Positions 36,960-45,360 are shown, numbered from the stretch's first letter. The stretch is DNA of 64,000 bases from Parabacteroides faecis (GCF_014647375.1 NZ_BMPB01000001.1:434001-498000), one strand, 5' to 3'. Notes: generated by a model not told the origin, from the letters alone. A program made the numbers and translations.

Positions 36960-38399
36960 ATGAAAAAAACTATTTTACTCGCTTCCGGCCTGATTGCAGC
37001 CGTTCCTTTTGTGCATGCACAGAAAAACAAAGACAAAAAACCGAATGTGGTATTCATCCTGGCGGATGACCTGGGATACGGCGACCTGAGTTGCTACGGA
37101 CAGGAAAAATTCGAAACTCCCAACATCGACCAACTGGCCCAAAACGGCATGCGTTTCACCCAGTGCTATTCGGGAACCACCGTCAGTGCCCCTTCCCGCT
37201 CCTGCCTGCTGACAGGTACACACAGCGGCCATACTCCCATCCGTGGAAACAAGGAATTAGATCCGGAAGGGCAATTTCCATTACCGGAAGATGCACGGAC
37301 CATTTTCCATGTCATGCAGGACGCAGGATATAAGACTTCGGCATTCGGTAAATGGGGATTAGGTTACATCGGTACTTCCGGCGACCCCAGGAATCAGGGA
37401 TGTGAGACATTCTTCGGATATAACTGCCAGCTGCTGGCCCACAGTTATTACCCCGACCATCTATGGGATAATGACCAACGGGTGGAACTGAAAGACAACG
37501 TAGTGGACGTTCAATACGGGACAGGTACTTACTCACAAGACCTGATCCACTCCAAAGCACTCGATTACCTGGATAATATCAAGGAAGACGAACCTTTCTT
37601 CATGTGGTATCCGACCATCTTACCGCACGCCGAACTGATCGTTCCGGAAGACAGCATCATCAAGAAATTCCGGGGTATGTATCCGGAAAAAGCATACAAG
37701 GGAACGGAACCGGGAAATCCGGCTTTCCGTAAAGGCGGTTACTGCACGCAGCTTTATCCGCATGCCACGTTTGCTGCCATGATCTACCGCCTGGATGTAT
37801 ATGTCGGACAGATTATCCAGAAACTGAAAGATAAAGGTCTATACAACAATACGATCATCATTTTTGCCAGCGACAACGGCCCGCATATGGAAGGGGGTGC
37901 CGATCCTGATTTCTTCAACAGCAACGGCATATACCGGGGTTACAAACGCGACTTATACGAAGGCGGTATCCGTGTACCGATGATCATTTCATGGCCGGGA
38001 CATATACAGCCGGGAACGGAAACGAACTTCATGTGTTCATTCTGGGATGTATTGCCTACGTTCGAAGAGATCATCCATCCGAAGGCGAAACAGAAAGAGA
38101 TGGACGGCGTAAGTATGTTGCCGCTGTTGCAAAACCGCAAAGGACAGAAGGAGCATGAATTCCTGTATTTCGAATTTCAGGAAATGAATGGCCGCCAGGC
38201 TGTCCGCCAAGGCCCGTGGAAACTGGTCCATATGAATATCCGCGGCGACAAACCGTATTATGAACTGTATAACCTGGCAGCCGATCCTTCGGAAAAACAT
38301 AATATCCTGGACAAATATCCGGATAAAGTGGCCGAACTGAAAGAGATCATGGTCCGTGAACATATCGAAGACCCGAACTGGCCGCTGCTGAAGAAATAA
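36960..38399 (+). CDS. Serine-type sulfatase, exported
   Basis: A 479-residue sulfatase that removes sulfate esters, probably from glycans. ATG at 36960 gives a signal peptide ending VHAQ; an in-frame ATG 27 bp upstream coincides with the predicted transcription start. The metal-binding segment NVVFILADDLGYGD is followed by the active-site signature SAPSR-x-x-LLTG, with Ser76 in the position converted to formylglycine. Serine at this site requires the anaerobic maturase anSME, common in gut Bacteroidetes. IIIFASDNGPH supplies further metal ligands. No maturase gene is in the window. The gene stands alone, divergent from mutS, with a terminator three bases after the stop. Confidence 0.95.
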   Translation: MKKTILLASGLIAAVPFVHAQKNKDKKPNVVFILADDLGYGDLSCYGQEKFETPNIDQLAQNGMRFTQCYSGTTVSAPSRSCLLTGTHSGHTPIRGNKELDPEGQFPLPEDARTIFHVMQDAGYKTSAFGKWGLGYIGTSGDPRNQGCETFFGYNCQLLAHSYYPDHLWDNDQRVELKDNVVDVQYGTGTYSQDLIHSKALDYLDNIKEDEPFFMWYPTILPHAELIVPEDSIIKKFRGMYPEKAYKGTEPGNPAFRKGGYCTQLYPHATFAAMIYRLDVYVGQIIQKLKDKGLYNNTIIIFASDNGPHMEGGADPDFFNSNGIYRGYKRDLYEGGIRVPMIISWPGHIQPGTETNFMCSFWDVLPTFEEIIHPKAKQKEMDGVSMLPLLQNRKGQKEHEFLYFEFQEMNGRQAVRQGPWKLVHMNIRGDKPYYELYNLAADPSEKHNILDKYPDKVAELKEIMVREHIEDPNWPLLKK

Positions 38400-38401
38400 A
38401 G

Positions 38402-38431
38402 GATCATATCGTTGGCTTCAACGATATGATC
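38402..38431 (+). terminator. Sulfatase terminator hairpin
   Basis: A perfect 13-bp stem, GATCATATCGTTG (38402-38414) with CAACGATATGATC (38419-38431), encloses loop GCTT and begins three bases past the stop. No T run follows, so it may act mainly as a 3' stabiliser. Confidence 0.65.
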
Positions 38432-38533
38432 GAGATAGGTAAAGAAGCTTTAAATCTGAAGATTTTCCTGTCGCAGAAAGTATTAAAAAGATACGAAGAA
38501 ACTATCCTAATCAGTCAATGAACCAAACAAATA

Positions 38534-38567
38534 ATAACCATTTCGTCGGAGCAGACGAAATGGTTAT
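38534..38567. terminator. Terminator hairpin between convergent sulfatase and C10 protease genes
   Basis: A perfect 14-bp stem, 38534-38547 with 38554-38567 (core AACCATTTCGTC), has loop GGAGCA. It lies 17 bases past the protease stop on the minus strand and is followed there by TATTTGTTTGG. It could also stop plus-strand readthrough. Confidence 0.8.
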
Positions 38568-38583
38568 CTACAAAAAAATCCGG

Positions 38584-40410
38584 TTATTTCCTTATCAGCT
38601 TATGATTACTTCTCCCTTCGGCAGTCACAACCTCCAGCACATAAATACCGGCCGGATAGCTGTCGTAGGAAAGCGATAACTGCGTATTGCCTGCCGCCGG
38701 TTGCCTTTTCATCAGGCGGCCGTTCATATCGTATAGAACGACCTCTTTAATAGCCACAGGAGCAGTTACCTGAACCGTTCCCGCCGCATCATAAGAAACA
38801 GTAACGCCGGTTCCGGCGGTTATATCCTCCGTCGAAGTAGAAGGGTCGGCAGCCACGACGATCTCGCCGGTCGTATTGCTGTTGCCTCTCACCCACTGCC
38901 ATTCGCTGCCGTCGCTGCTTTTGTAAAGCAGGCGGATACGGTCGCCGGGAGCGATCGTCTGAGTGATCGTACAAGGCACTTCCTGCGCTACTCCGCGTTC
39001 GATCTCGATGGTGACAGGTTCTTCGCCGGAGATAAATTCTTTCGTATTCCCGTCCTTGTCCACAAGAGCAACGACCAGGTTACCCGAGAACGTACGGATA
39101 CTCATATTACCAACATAACCGTACTGGATAGCGAAAAGCTGGTTCTGCTCAAAATCATCCGTCGTCGCAGTCAGGCCGGCAAAGACAGTACCTTCGTTTT
39201 CACCATAGAAAAATACCAGCATGTCCTGATAGGCGGAACCTTCCACCGGTTTTCTCATGCTGATGATGGCATCCTGTCCGAGCGAGAAACCGCCTCCGCT
39301 GTTCCCGCCGGTCCCCTGCACTTCGGGTTCGAGGACGGATAAGAGGTAATAGCCGTTCGCCAGTCCGCTCCAACCCCAGTTCACGTGATAATAGTCGGCA
39401 TCATTATAGCCGTCGATGATAAACTGATGGCCTTCTTTCTGGTCGTTCTCGCCGCCATAGACAACAGGGCGGTTGTCGTCAAGTTCGCCTTTGATAATGG
39501 CTTCCCATTCGTCTTTCTGATAATTATCGCGTTGCAGGACATGGAGGGATTTGTCGTATTTCATATAATTGACAAGCCCCCGGGCGGCAGTCAATGTCAG
39601 GGCACCGCTGTTACCCGGCGCATAATTCATTTCAGAGAAAACACCGCAGTCGTACATCAGGGTGGCAACGTTTTGAGCCTGTGCGCTGGTATACTGGCCC
39701 ACCGTATAAGTGGACGGCATATTATCCCACTGGTAAGGCGTATCGAACGTGGCGGATAACGACAAATTATATGTCTGGGAGGTATAGGAATGGCTTCCTG
39801 TCCCTACGTCCGGCCATTTATGATATTGCATGGCAATGGCTGTCGAGGTAGCCACACAGCCGGTCGGCGTACGCTGGTTATCCACGATCGGGCAGAGATC
39901 GTTGTAAGGCGTCATCTGGTCCCACAGCACGGTGGTCAGCTGCACGCCTCCGGACTTCAACTGCATATTACCTTGCCTCAACCGGCTCCAGGCAGCCGTC
40001 ACCTCTTTGGCTGCCATCGACTTATTCTCACGCATCCAGTCGATCTGACGCCGGTAGCCGTCGAACCAGGAGCGCACATTCACCGGCATAGAGTCTTTCC
40101 AGAAAGTCTGTTGCATGCCGTATCCTAAAATAGGATAAGCCAGATCGTCGCCGGCAACGACCACAAAGCCGTTACCATCGGTCTGGCTGAATACATAAAA
40201 GGTAGCATCCTGCGAAGGGTTGCCCGAACGGGTGGCGGCCCCGGCATCCGACCAGACCAATGCCAGTTCCGGAGCAGAAGACCGGGTCTGCAGATGATTG
40301 CTTTTCAAAAAACTGAGCGCAACGCTCCGTGCCTGTTCTACATCGACAGGGGCGGCACTTATCGACATCGTCAACAAGGCGGCGAGGAAAACAAGAGTAC
40401 ATCTTCTCAT
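38584..40410 (-). CDS. C10-family (streptopain/PrtT-like) cysteine protease with type IX secretion tail
   Basis: A 608-residue secreted protease. The signal peptide (residues 1-19, MSISAA) is followed by an inhibitory propeptide with GFVVVAGDDLAYPILGYG (81-98) typical of the Spi/C10 pro-region. The catalytic cysteine is Cys185 in PTGCVATSTAIAMQYHKWP and the catalytic histidine His328 in EGHQFIIDGYN; HVNWGWSG follows, as in SpeB. Residues about 530-608 form a beta-sandwich ending KLIRK with VLYDMNGRLM and YPAGIYVLEV, the type A C-terminal signal for the type IX secretion system. It is monocistronic. Its target may be host or competitor proteins; no inhibitor gene is beside it. Confidence 0.93.
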   Translation of the reverse strand: MRRCTLVFLAALLTMSISAAPVDVEQARSVALSFLKSNHLQTRSSAPELALVWSDAGAATRSGNPSQDATFYVFSQTDGNGFVVVAGDDLAYPILGYGMQQTFWKDSMPVNVRSWFDGYRRQIDWMRENKSMAAKEVTAAWSRLRQGNMQLKSGGVQLTTVLWDQMTPYNDLCPIVDNQRTPTGCVATSTAIAMQYHKWPDVGTGSHSYTSQTYNLSLSATFDTPYQWDNMPSTYTVGQYTSAQAQNVATLMYDCGVFSEMNYAPGNSGALTLTAARGLVNYMKYDKSLHVLQRDNYQKDEWEAIIKGELDDNRPVVYGGENDQKEGHQFIIDGYNDADYYHVNWGWSGLANGYYLLSVLEPEVQGTGGNSGGGFSLGQDAIISMRKPVEGSAYQDMLVFFYGENEGTVFAGLTATTDDFEQNQLFAIQYGYVGNMSIRTFSGNLVVALVDKDGNTKEFISGEEPVTIEIERGVAQEVPCTITQTIAPGDRIRLLYKSSDGSEWQWVRGNSNTTGEIVVAADPSTSTEDITAGTGVTVSYDAAGTVQVTAPVAIKEVVLYDMNGRLMKRQPAAGNTQLSLSYDSYPAGIYVLEVVTAEGRSNHKLIRK

Positions 40411-40561
40411 TACTTGTAATTTTTTTAGTTTAAATTTAGCTTATCTATCAAAGGCCAGGTTAGAGGTTTTTATTAGCGTTTTTTACCTGTAATTACATTG
40501 TCATTCAATAACAAAGCAAATGGGAAGATGGTTGAAAAGGGGCTGAAAAAATACATCTATA

Positions 40562-40595
40562 AGTCCCCAAAGATAATTAAATACCTTCGGGGACT
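40562..40595 (-). terminator. Terminator at the end of the replication cassette
   Basis: An 11-bp stem with one wobble, AGTCCCCAAAG (40562-40572) with CTTCGGGGACT (40585-40595), lies 28 bases past the small membrane protein stop on the minus strand. The strand continues into TATTTTTTC within 15 bases. It marks the left limit of the cassette. Confidence 0.75.
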
Positions 40596-40623
40596 GCAAT
40601 GTACCTGTTTCAATCCGGCCCTT

Positions 40624-40911
40624 TCAGCAGAACAGTTTCACCGCCGCCGCACCGATCAGCAGCCAGCCGAGCAGGTTACCGGCAGTCGGGGACCGAACGG
40701 AGGGTCCGGAGGGTTCGGGGGACGAAGGAGCGACAGGATCGCCCCGATGGCGGCCAGAGCGGCTTCCGTTTGTTTCAGCAGGAGCGACAGCAGTGCTATC
40801 AGCGCCAGCCACGGGATTGCCTGGGCAGCTGTGCCTCTCTTTCAGCCCGCGCGGGAAAAGAGCGTGGACCAGGGAGAGGAGAAAATTGCAAATGACACGA
40901 ATCGTTTTCAT
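40624..40911 (-). CDS. Small two-segment membrane protein, holin-like position
   Basis: A 95-residue protein from ATG at 40911; ATG at 40938 would add nine residues. An N-terminal hydrophobic segment (VICNFLLSLVHALF) is followed by a basic stretch, a linker rich in Pro, Ser, Ala and Gly, and a C-terminal hydrophobic segment (LLGWLLIGAAAVKLFC). I recognise no family. It lies immediately after the glucosaminidase gene on the same strand. Because that enzyme has no signal peptide, a small membrane protein here could help it reach peptidoglycan in the way a phage holin does. That role is inference from position and shape only. Confidence 0.6.
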   Translation of the reverse strand: MKTIRVICNFLLSLVHALFPRGLKERHSCPGNPVAGADSTAVAPAETNGSRSGRHRGDPVAPSSPEPSGPSVRSPTAGNLLGWLLIGAAAVKLFC

Positions 40912-40944
40912 AAAATCGTTGTTTATAAGATTATACATTCAGAA

Positions 40945-41394
40945 TCACACCGGAATAAGTTTACCGATCGCCACAGCCAGACGCGCCAGCAACCGGCAGT
41001 AGACGGTACGGTTATCGCCATTCTTTTCACTGATATATTTGCTGTACGCTATTTCATGCGCAAAAGCAGCGGGATCGTAACTGACTGCGGCCGCAGCCGG
41101 GTAAGCGCTCGTGATCAGCCGGGCATAGTCGAAGAAGCTGTTCTGCGTACCGGCATATTTGCGAAAAGGTAACCCCTCGGGTTTCAATGCCACCCGGCAG
41201 CCATGCCAAAATTCGTTGGACGGGCCGTAGCCGGTAATTCCGAACAAGTTATGATGCAGCCGCGCCAGGTTGCTCTCGCCCCAACCCGACTCGATAGCTG
41301 CCTGAGCCAGCATAACCACCGCATTGATACGGAACAACTTCTCAGCCGCCTGCGCCTCCGGCAGGAAACGTTTTACAAATTCATATTTTGTCAT
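40945..41394 (-). CDS. Glucosaminidase-domain peptidoglycan hydrolase (GH73-like) without signal peptide
   Basis: A 149-residue single-domain enzyme. LAQAAIESGWGES at 29-41 is the signature of the FlgJ/GH73-type N-acetylglucosaminidase fold, with Glu35 the expected catalytic acid. NLFGITGYG and FFDYARLI (near 105) follow as in that family. It would cleave the glycan strand of peptidoglycan. No export signal or cell-wall-binding domain is present, as with many phage endolysins. It is divergent from the DUF4248 gene and upstream of the small membrane protein. In related Bacteroidales cassettes an amidase often fills this slot, from my general knowledge of such loci. Confidence 0.85.
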   Translation of the reverse strand: MTKYEFVKRFLPEAQAAEKLFRINAVVMLAQAAIESGWGESNLARLHHNLFGITGYGPSNEFWHGCRVALKPEGLPFRKYAGTQNSFFDYARLITSAYPAAAAVSYDPAAFAHEIAYSKYISEKNGDNRTVYCRLLARLAVAIGKLIPV

Positions 41395-41434
41395 GGAAAA
41401 TTATCTTACGACGGTGAATAAAACATACAAAACA

Positions 41435-41466
41435 CTTGAATATCAAAGAATTATTTACTACATTTG
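41435..41466 (+). promoter_or_regulatory. Promoter of the DUF4248 gene
   Basis: CTTG at 41435-41438 and TACATTTG at 41459-41466 are separated by 20 bases, close to the Bacteroidetes TTTG-N19-21-TAnnTTTG arrangement. The ATG follows 31 bases after the -7 box. It is the best-formed promoter I see in the window. Confidence 0.7.
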
Positions 41467-41497
41467 GAGTAGATAATCATCCCTGATACGATAAGTC

Positions 41498-41749
41498 ATG
41501 ATAACAGAAGAACAGGCAGACCAATACATTCCGGAGAATGAACATGCGTGGGGTTACCAGGAACTGGCGATCCTCTATTTCCCGAACATCAAACCCGAGA
41601 GTGCTGCCCGGCAGCTCCGCCGCTGGATCATGTTCAGCAAGGAACTGGTAACCCAACTGACCGCCTACGGCTGGAAACCGGGCCGTAAACTGCTGACACC
41701 GAAGCAGGCAACCTGTATCTTCCGTCATCTGGGGCCTCCCGGTAGCTGA
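41498..41749 (+). CDS. DUF4248 protein
   Basis: An 83-residue protein matching DUF4248 by the pattern WGYQELAILYFPNIKPESAARQLRRWI and LTPKQATCIFRHLG. The arrangement of helices suggests a small helix-turn-helix-like DNA-binding protein, but no function is established for the family. It is the only plus-strand gene in the cassette and has its own promoter and a terminator overlapping its stop. In Bacteroidales this family recurs beside HU-like and cell-wall hydrolase genes, as here. It could be the regulator of the flanking minus-strand genes. That is inferred from opposite orientation only. Confidence 0.85.
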   Translation: MITEEQADQYIPENEHAWGYQELAILYFPNIKPESAARQLRRWIMFSKELVTQLTAYGWKPGRKLLTPKQATCIFRHLGPPGS

Positions 41750-41759
41750 AAACTACCGG
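41739..41759. terminator. Short hairpin between convergent DUF4248 and HU-like genes
   Basis: CCGGTAG (41739-41745) pairs with CTACCGG (41753-41759) around a 7-base loop that contains the DUF4248 stop codon. It lies six bases past the HU-like stop on the other strand and could serve both. Confidence 0.55.
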
Positions 41760-41764
41760 CTTTG

Positions 41765-42214
41765 CTACTCGATCTCAGGACGGTCGCCACCGCCCTCTTC
41801 CTTCTCGTCCTCGTTCTTATCGAGCATCATGCGCTCAACCTTGAGCTTCGTCTTCGCCAGCTCGAGCAAGGCCTTTCCGGGCCGGAAGACAACACGGGGC
41901 CGCCTGACCATCTCCGGTTTAAAATCCTTTTTCATGGACGAGCCTTTGCTTCCCAGCACGGCCATGAAATAACCCAGTTCCCCCAACTGTATGGTCTGCC
42001 CGTCGAGCAGTTTCTGTTTCACCACAAACAACACCCCGTCGAGCACCAGCTTCACGTCGCCCGGGGTAGCTGCCGAACGGTCGGCAATGATATCACAAAG
42101 GGTAGCCGTGTCGCACATCCCGTTCGAACTGCTGGCCGCATAGAAGAGCTTTGCATCGGCTGCCGCTCCTTTAGTCATATCCTTCCTCAATACCAATCGA
42201 TACTTTACTGACAT
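41765..42214 (-). CDS. HU/IHF-like DNA-binding protein with acidic tail
   Basis: A 149-residue member of the HU-related family common in Bacteroidales. The N-terminal YRLVLRKDMTKG is typical of this variant. Helices with TATLCDIIADRSAATPGDVKLVLDGV (37-62) and the beta segment LGELGYFMAVLGSKGS match the HU core, followed by the arm region FKPEMVRRPRVVFRPGKALLELAK. The last 20 residues are acidic (NEDEKEEGGGD). HU proteins bend DNA and assist origin opening, so its place next to a primase and a phased repeat array fits a replication role. The repeats at 42300-42372 lie just upstream of its start. Confidence 0.9.
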   Translation of the reverse strand: MSVKYRLVLRKDMTKGAAADAKLFYAASSSNGMCDTATLCDIIADRSAATPGDVKLVLDGVLFVVKQKLLDGQTIQLGELGYFMAVLGSKGSSMKKDFKPEMVRRPRVVFRPGKALLELAKTKLKVERMMLDKNEDEKEEGGGDRPEIE

Positions 42215-42299
42215 AATTTTACGAATTAAAAGTTACTGAATCTGTTTATTCTCTCCTGTAATATTACATCGTAAAGATACCTCCGCCCGCAACCGCCGG

Positions 42300-42372
42300 G
42301 TCCGCCGATGTCCGCCACAGTCCCCGGTTGTCCGCATTTGTCGGTATTTTGTCGGTATTTTGTCGGTATTCG
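42300..42372. repeat. Seven-unit phased GTC repeat array, iteron-like
   Basis: GTC begins at 42300, 42310, 42320, 42330, 42340, 42351 and 42362. The last three units are a near-perfect tandem of 11 bp (TTTGTCGGTAT, 42337-42369); the first four are GTCCGC-type units of 10 bp. The period matches one DNA helical turn. The array fills the gap between primase stop and the HU-like gene. Confidence 0.85.
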
Positions 42373-42379
42373 GTTGTTT

Positions 42380-43915
42380 TTACAGCCACCTCTCCTCGAT
42401 CACCGGTGTCCGTGCGAGGCTTTCGGTGAGGCGGACCAGTTGGGAGATATGGGAGGAGAGTGTTGCCAACAGGGCGGTGCGGGAGGCGGATTCGGTTTTG
42501 CCGACTGTTTCGGCGGGGGCTGTTTTCAACTGCTCCGTCAGGCGGGAAGTGTCGGACAACAGGCGTTCTTCGTAATATTCCAGGCGGAAATAGTCGGCCA
42601 GGTCCGGACAGATCGTTTCTTCCGGCTCACTCAACATCGAAGCGGGCACACCGGGCGGCAACGGCAAGTCCGGAAGCTGTCCCGAAAGTATCTCCGCCAA
42701 CATCCGTTCGCGGGACGGCAATACCGCTAACGGCTGGCGGAGCGACACGAAACGCAACAGATTACGATACGTCTCCCCCGTAAATACCAGATCGTCCTCT
42801 TCAAGCATCCGTTCCACATGCGGAGCCACTGCCGGATGCTTCAGGCAGAAAGCCAGCAGGCGGCATTCTCCGGCCCCGGCCATTTCCGTCAGCAATTCCA
42901 TATAACAGATAAAATCCTCACGTCCCAGGCGGCGGAAAAGCTCATCCGGATCTTTGGCCGACACCAGGCGCAGGCTGCCCAGGGAAAGCCCTCCGGGCGA
43001 TTCTTCCAGCAGACGGACAGTAGCAGCCTGTCCGGCAGGATCATTGTCGAGCAAGAGCACCGCACGATTGCAAAAACGCTGCAATTCTTTTGCCTGCCCG
43101 GACGTGAAAGCCGTCCCTCCCAACGCCACCGTATTGGTAAAACCTGCCGCATGCATGGCCAGCGCATCCTTATAGCCTTCGGTAAGGTAGGCAAATCCTT
43201 TCCGGCGGATCGCCTCCGAAGCCCGGTGGATGCCGTACAGCATCCGGCTCTTGTCGAACAGGAGGCTGTTGGGGCTGTTCACATATTTCGGATCGTCGGC
43301 GGCAGCCGGAAGGTTTGCGTCAGTCCCCACCTGCCGACGTCCGCCGAAACCCGTCAGTTCGCCTTCCGCATTATAGACGGGGAAAACAATACGCCCGCGC
43401 AGGTAACGATAGTCATCCGGAACGAAAGCCGTCGCCTGTCCCACCCCGAAGTCGAGCCAGGTGCCCGACAGTTCCGTATGCCCCGATGCACAGGGTAGCA
43501 GCGAAGCCAGGAAACCGTTGTTCGCACCGATACGCCGTGCCCTTTCACGAGCAGAGGCGGCAACGGCCTCCGGGGAAGGAGCAGGCGGCGTTCCGGAAAC
43601 GGACCCGGTGGAAACGTCGGAAACAGGAGCCGACCGTGATACGGCCAGTTTCTCTTCCTTTCCGCCGAGTTTCGCCACTGCCTCGGCAAAGGAGCAATGC
43701 TCCAGTCCCATCACCAGCCCGATCACATCGCCTCCCGCCCCGCAGGCATGGCATTTGAAATACTGTCCGCCCACATGGATGCCGAGCGAAGGATGATGAT
43801 CGTCATGAAAAGGACAAAGCATCTTATAATTGGCTCCGGAACGATGCAGCGTCCCATAACGCGCCGCCACGACCTCGATCGGATTGGCAGCCTTCAGTTG
43901 TTTTATATCATTCAT
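42380..43915 (-). CDS. CHC2 zinc-finger/TOPRIM DNA primase
   Basis: From ATG at 43915 the protein has 511 residues; an upstream GTG adds four. The N-terminal zinc finger CPFHDD ... CHAC (Cys34, His37, Cys55, Cys58) is of the DnaG type. The TOPRIM core has LTEGYKDALAMH with Glu246 and LLLDNDPAG with Asp290 and Asp292, the metal-binding acids of primases. The C-terminal part (about 330-511) is helical and could contact the helicase. It synthesises primers for DNA replication. It is shorter than chromosomal DnaG (about 600-700 residues) and is next to its own DnaB-like gene, so it belongs to an accessory replicon rather than being the host primase. It is 22 bases downstream of that helicase gene. 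Confidence 0.95.
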   Translation of the reverse strand: MNDIKQLKAANPIEVVAARYGTLHRSGANYKMLCPFHDDHHPSLGIHVGGQYFKCHACGAGGDVIGLVMGLEHCSFAEAVAKLGGKEEKLAVSRSAPVSDVSTGSVSGTPPAPSPEAVAASARERARRIGANNGFLASLLPCASGHTELSGTWLDFGVGQATAFVPDDYRYLRGRIVFPVYNAEGELTGFGGRRQVGTDANLPAAADDPKYVNSPNSLLFDKSRMLYGIHRASEAIRRKGFAYLTEGYKDALAMHAAGFTNTVALGGTAFTSGQAKELQRFCNRAVLLLDNDPAGQAATVRLLEESPGGLSLGSLRLVSAKDPDELFRRLGREDFICYMELLTEMAGAGECRLLAFCLKHPAVAPHVERMLEEDDLVFTGETYRNLLRFVSLRQPLAVLPSRERMLAEILSGQLPDLPLPPGVPASMLSEPEETICPDLADYFRLEYYEERLLSDTSRLTEQLKTAPAETVGKTESASRTALLATLSSHISQLVRLTESLARTPVIEERWL

Positions 43916-43937
43916 AGGAATCGACACATATTTGGTT

Positions 43938-45353
43938 TCACTTTTTCTTGTACGGATAAATCTGCGTAAGGCTGTCGTTGTAGCGGAAGCGTACTTCGCC
44001 GGTAGCGCCGTTGCGGTTTTTGATGACGAAGAGGCGGCCTACACGGTAGTAGGATTCGTGCGTCACGTCATCGTAAAGCTCGTTGTACTGCTCGGGGCGG
44101 TAGACCATCGCGATGCTGTCGGCTATCTGTTCGATCTCGCCCGAGTTACGCAGGTCGCTCATGACCGGGATATGGCTGGGACGCGTCTCGCAGTTACGGT
44201 TCAACTGCGCCAGCACCGCCGTGACAATATTAAATTCAAGGGAGAGCGACTTTACCTTGCCTGCCGCCTCCCCCAGGGCCAGGTCCATCGTGTCTTTCAC
44301 GTCGGCACGGCCGGAAGTGACATTCAGCAGGTTCAGGTAATCGAGCACCATCATGTCGAGTCCGTACTTGCGTTGCAGCAGTATGCACCGCGCCCGGATC
44401 TCTTCGAGGCTGCTGCCGCTACAGTAAATGAGGAAGATCGGCAACTTCCGCAGCTCCTCCGCCGCCCGGTCGAGACGCCGCCGGTCGTCGTCGTCGAGCA
44501 GTTTGAACCGCAGCTTGTCCGGCTCCACCCCGCTCAGGGTACAAAGGATACGGCCGACCAGCTGGCGTTCGGTCATCTCGAGGCTGAAAAAGGCCACCTT
44601 CTTCCCCTGCCGTGCCGCTGCCAGGGTCATATGGAGCGCCAGTGCCGTCTTCCCCATCGAAGGGCGTCCGGCCAGCACGAGCATCTCGCCTTTGAAAAGC
44701 CCTCCCAGATGGCGGTCGAACTCATCGACACCGGTACTGACCTGCAACTCCTCGCCTGCCCGGCGGCGTTCCTGTTCCTCGTAAATCTCGCCCAGCACCC
44801 GCTGGCTCACTTCAGCCGCCGTACGGGTCGTACCGTGCGTAACAAACTCCTCCTCCAGCTTCTCCAGATCCTTGTGCGTCGCCCCCAGCAACCCCACAAC
44901 ATCGGCATCCGCACGCTGTGCCTCGCCGATACGTACCGTCATTTTCAGGATGGCCTGCCGCAACACCCAGCAACGGATCACCCAGGCGGCATAGGTACGG
45001 ATAAAACTGGCGTTGCGTACCTTCAGCATCCGGTCGGCGATGAAGCCCAACCCGTTCAGCCGCGCGGCATGCTCGGGGTCGAGACGCCTCATCTCCCGTT
45101 CGATGCTCAGCATGTCGATATCCGCTTCATGCTGGTAAAGCGCCAGCATCGCCCGGTACACCAGGCAGTAATCGGGATGGCTGAACATCTCCGGACGAAG
45201 CCGTTCGCCCACTTCGCAGATAGAGGTACTCTGTGCCACGACCGACAAGATAACGGCAAGTTCCATCTCTTCGGAAACCGGTGCCTGACTGTTACCGGAT
45301 GCAACGCTGATCGCTGAAGGCTGTCCAGCTGTTTGTTTTGTTTCGTTTTTCAT
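43938..45353 (-). CDS. DnaB-type replicative helicase of an accessory replicon
   Basis: From ATG at 45353 the protein has 471 residues; the in-frame TTG upstream is less likely. The N-terminal DnaB domain (about 25-125, VSEEMELAVILSVVAQS) is joined to the RecA-like motor: Walker A GRPSMGKTA (229-237), VAFFSLEM, Walker B LDMMVLDYL (Asp338), and the QLNR and SDLRNSGEIEQIAD motifs for DNA loops and the arginine finger region. All motor motifs are intact. It unwinds the fork and recruits primase. The gene begins seven bases after the winged-helix gene, so the two are translationally linked. The DNA is markedly GC-rich, giving long spurious frames on the other strand. Confidence 0.95.
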   Translation of the reverse strand: MKNETKQTAGQPSAISVASGNSQAPVSEEMELAVILSVVAQSTSICEVGERLRPEMFSHPDYCLVYRAMLALYQHEADIDMLSIEREMRRLDPEHAARLNGLGFIADRMLKVRNASFIRTYAAWVIRCWVLRQAILKMTVRIGEAQRADADVVGLLGATHKDLEKLEEEFVTHGTTRTAAEVSQRVLGEIYEEQERRRAGEELQVSTGVDEFDRHLGGLFKGEMLVLAGRPSMGKTALALHMTLAAARQGKKVAFFSLEMTERQLVGRILCTLSGVEPDKLRFKLLDDDDRRRLDRAAEELRKLPIFLIYCSGSSLEEIRARCILLQRKYGLDMMVLDYLNLLNVTSGRADVKDTMDLALGEAAGKVKSLSLEFNIVTAVLAQLNRNCETRPSHIPVMSDLRNSGEIEQIADSIAMVYRPEQYNELYDDVTHESYYRVGRLFVIKNRNGATGEVRFRYNDSLTQIYPYKKK

Positions 45354-45360
45354 ATGATTA

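Noticed and set aside
42300-42372. CRISPR array
   Set aside because: Units are 10-11 bp with no unique spacers, and no cas gene is in the window.
43884-45317. A 477-codon open frame on the plus strand
   Set aside because: It lies wholly antisense to the intact DnaB-type helicase gene. The GC-rich DNA suppresses stop codons, and the translated product has no family features.
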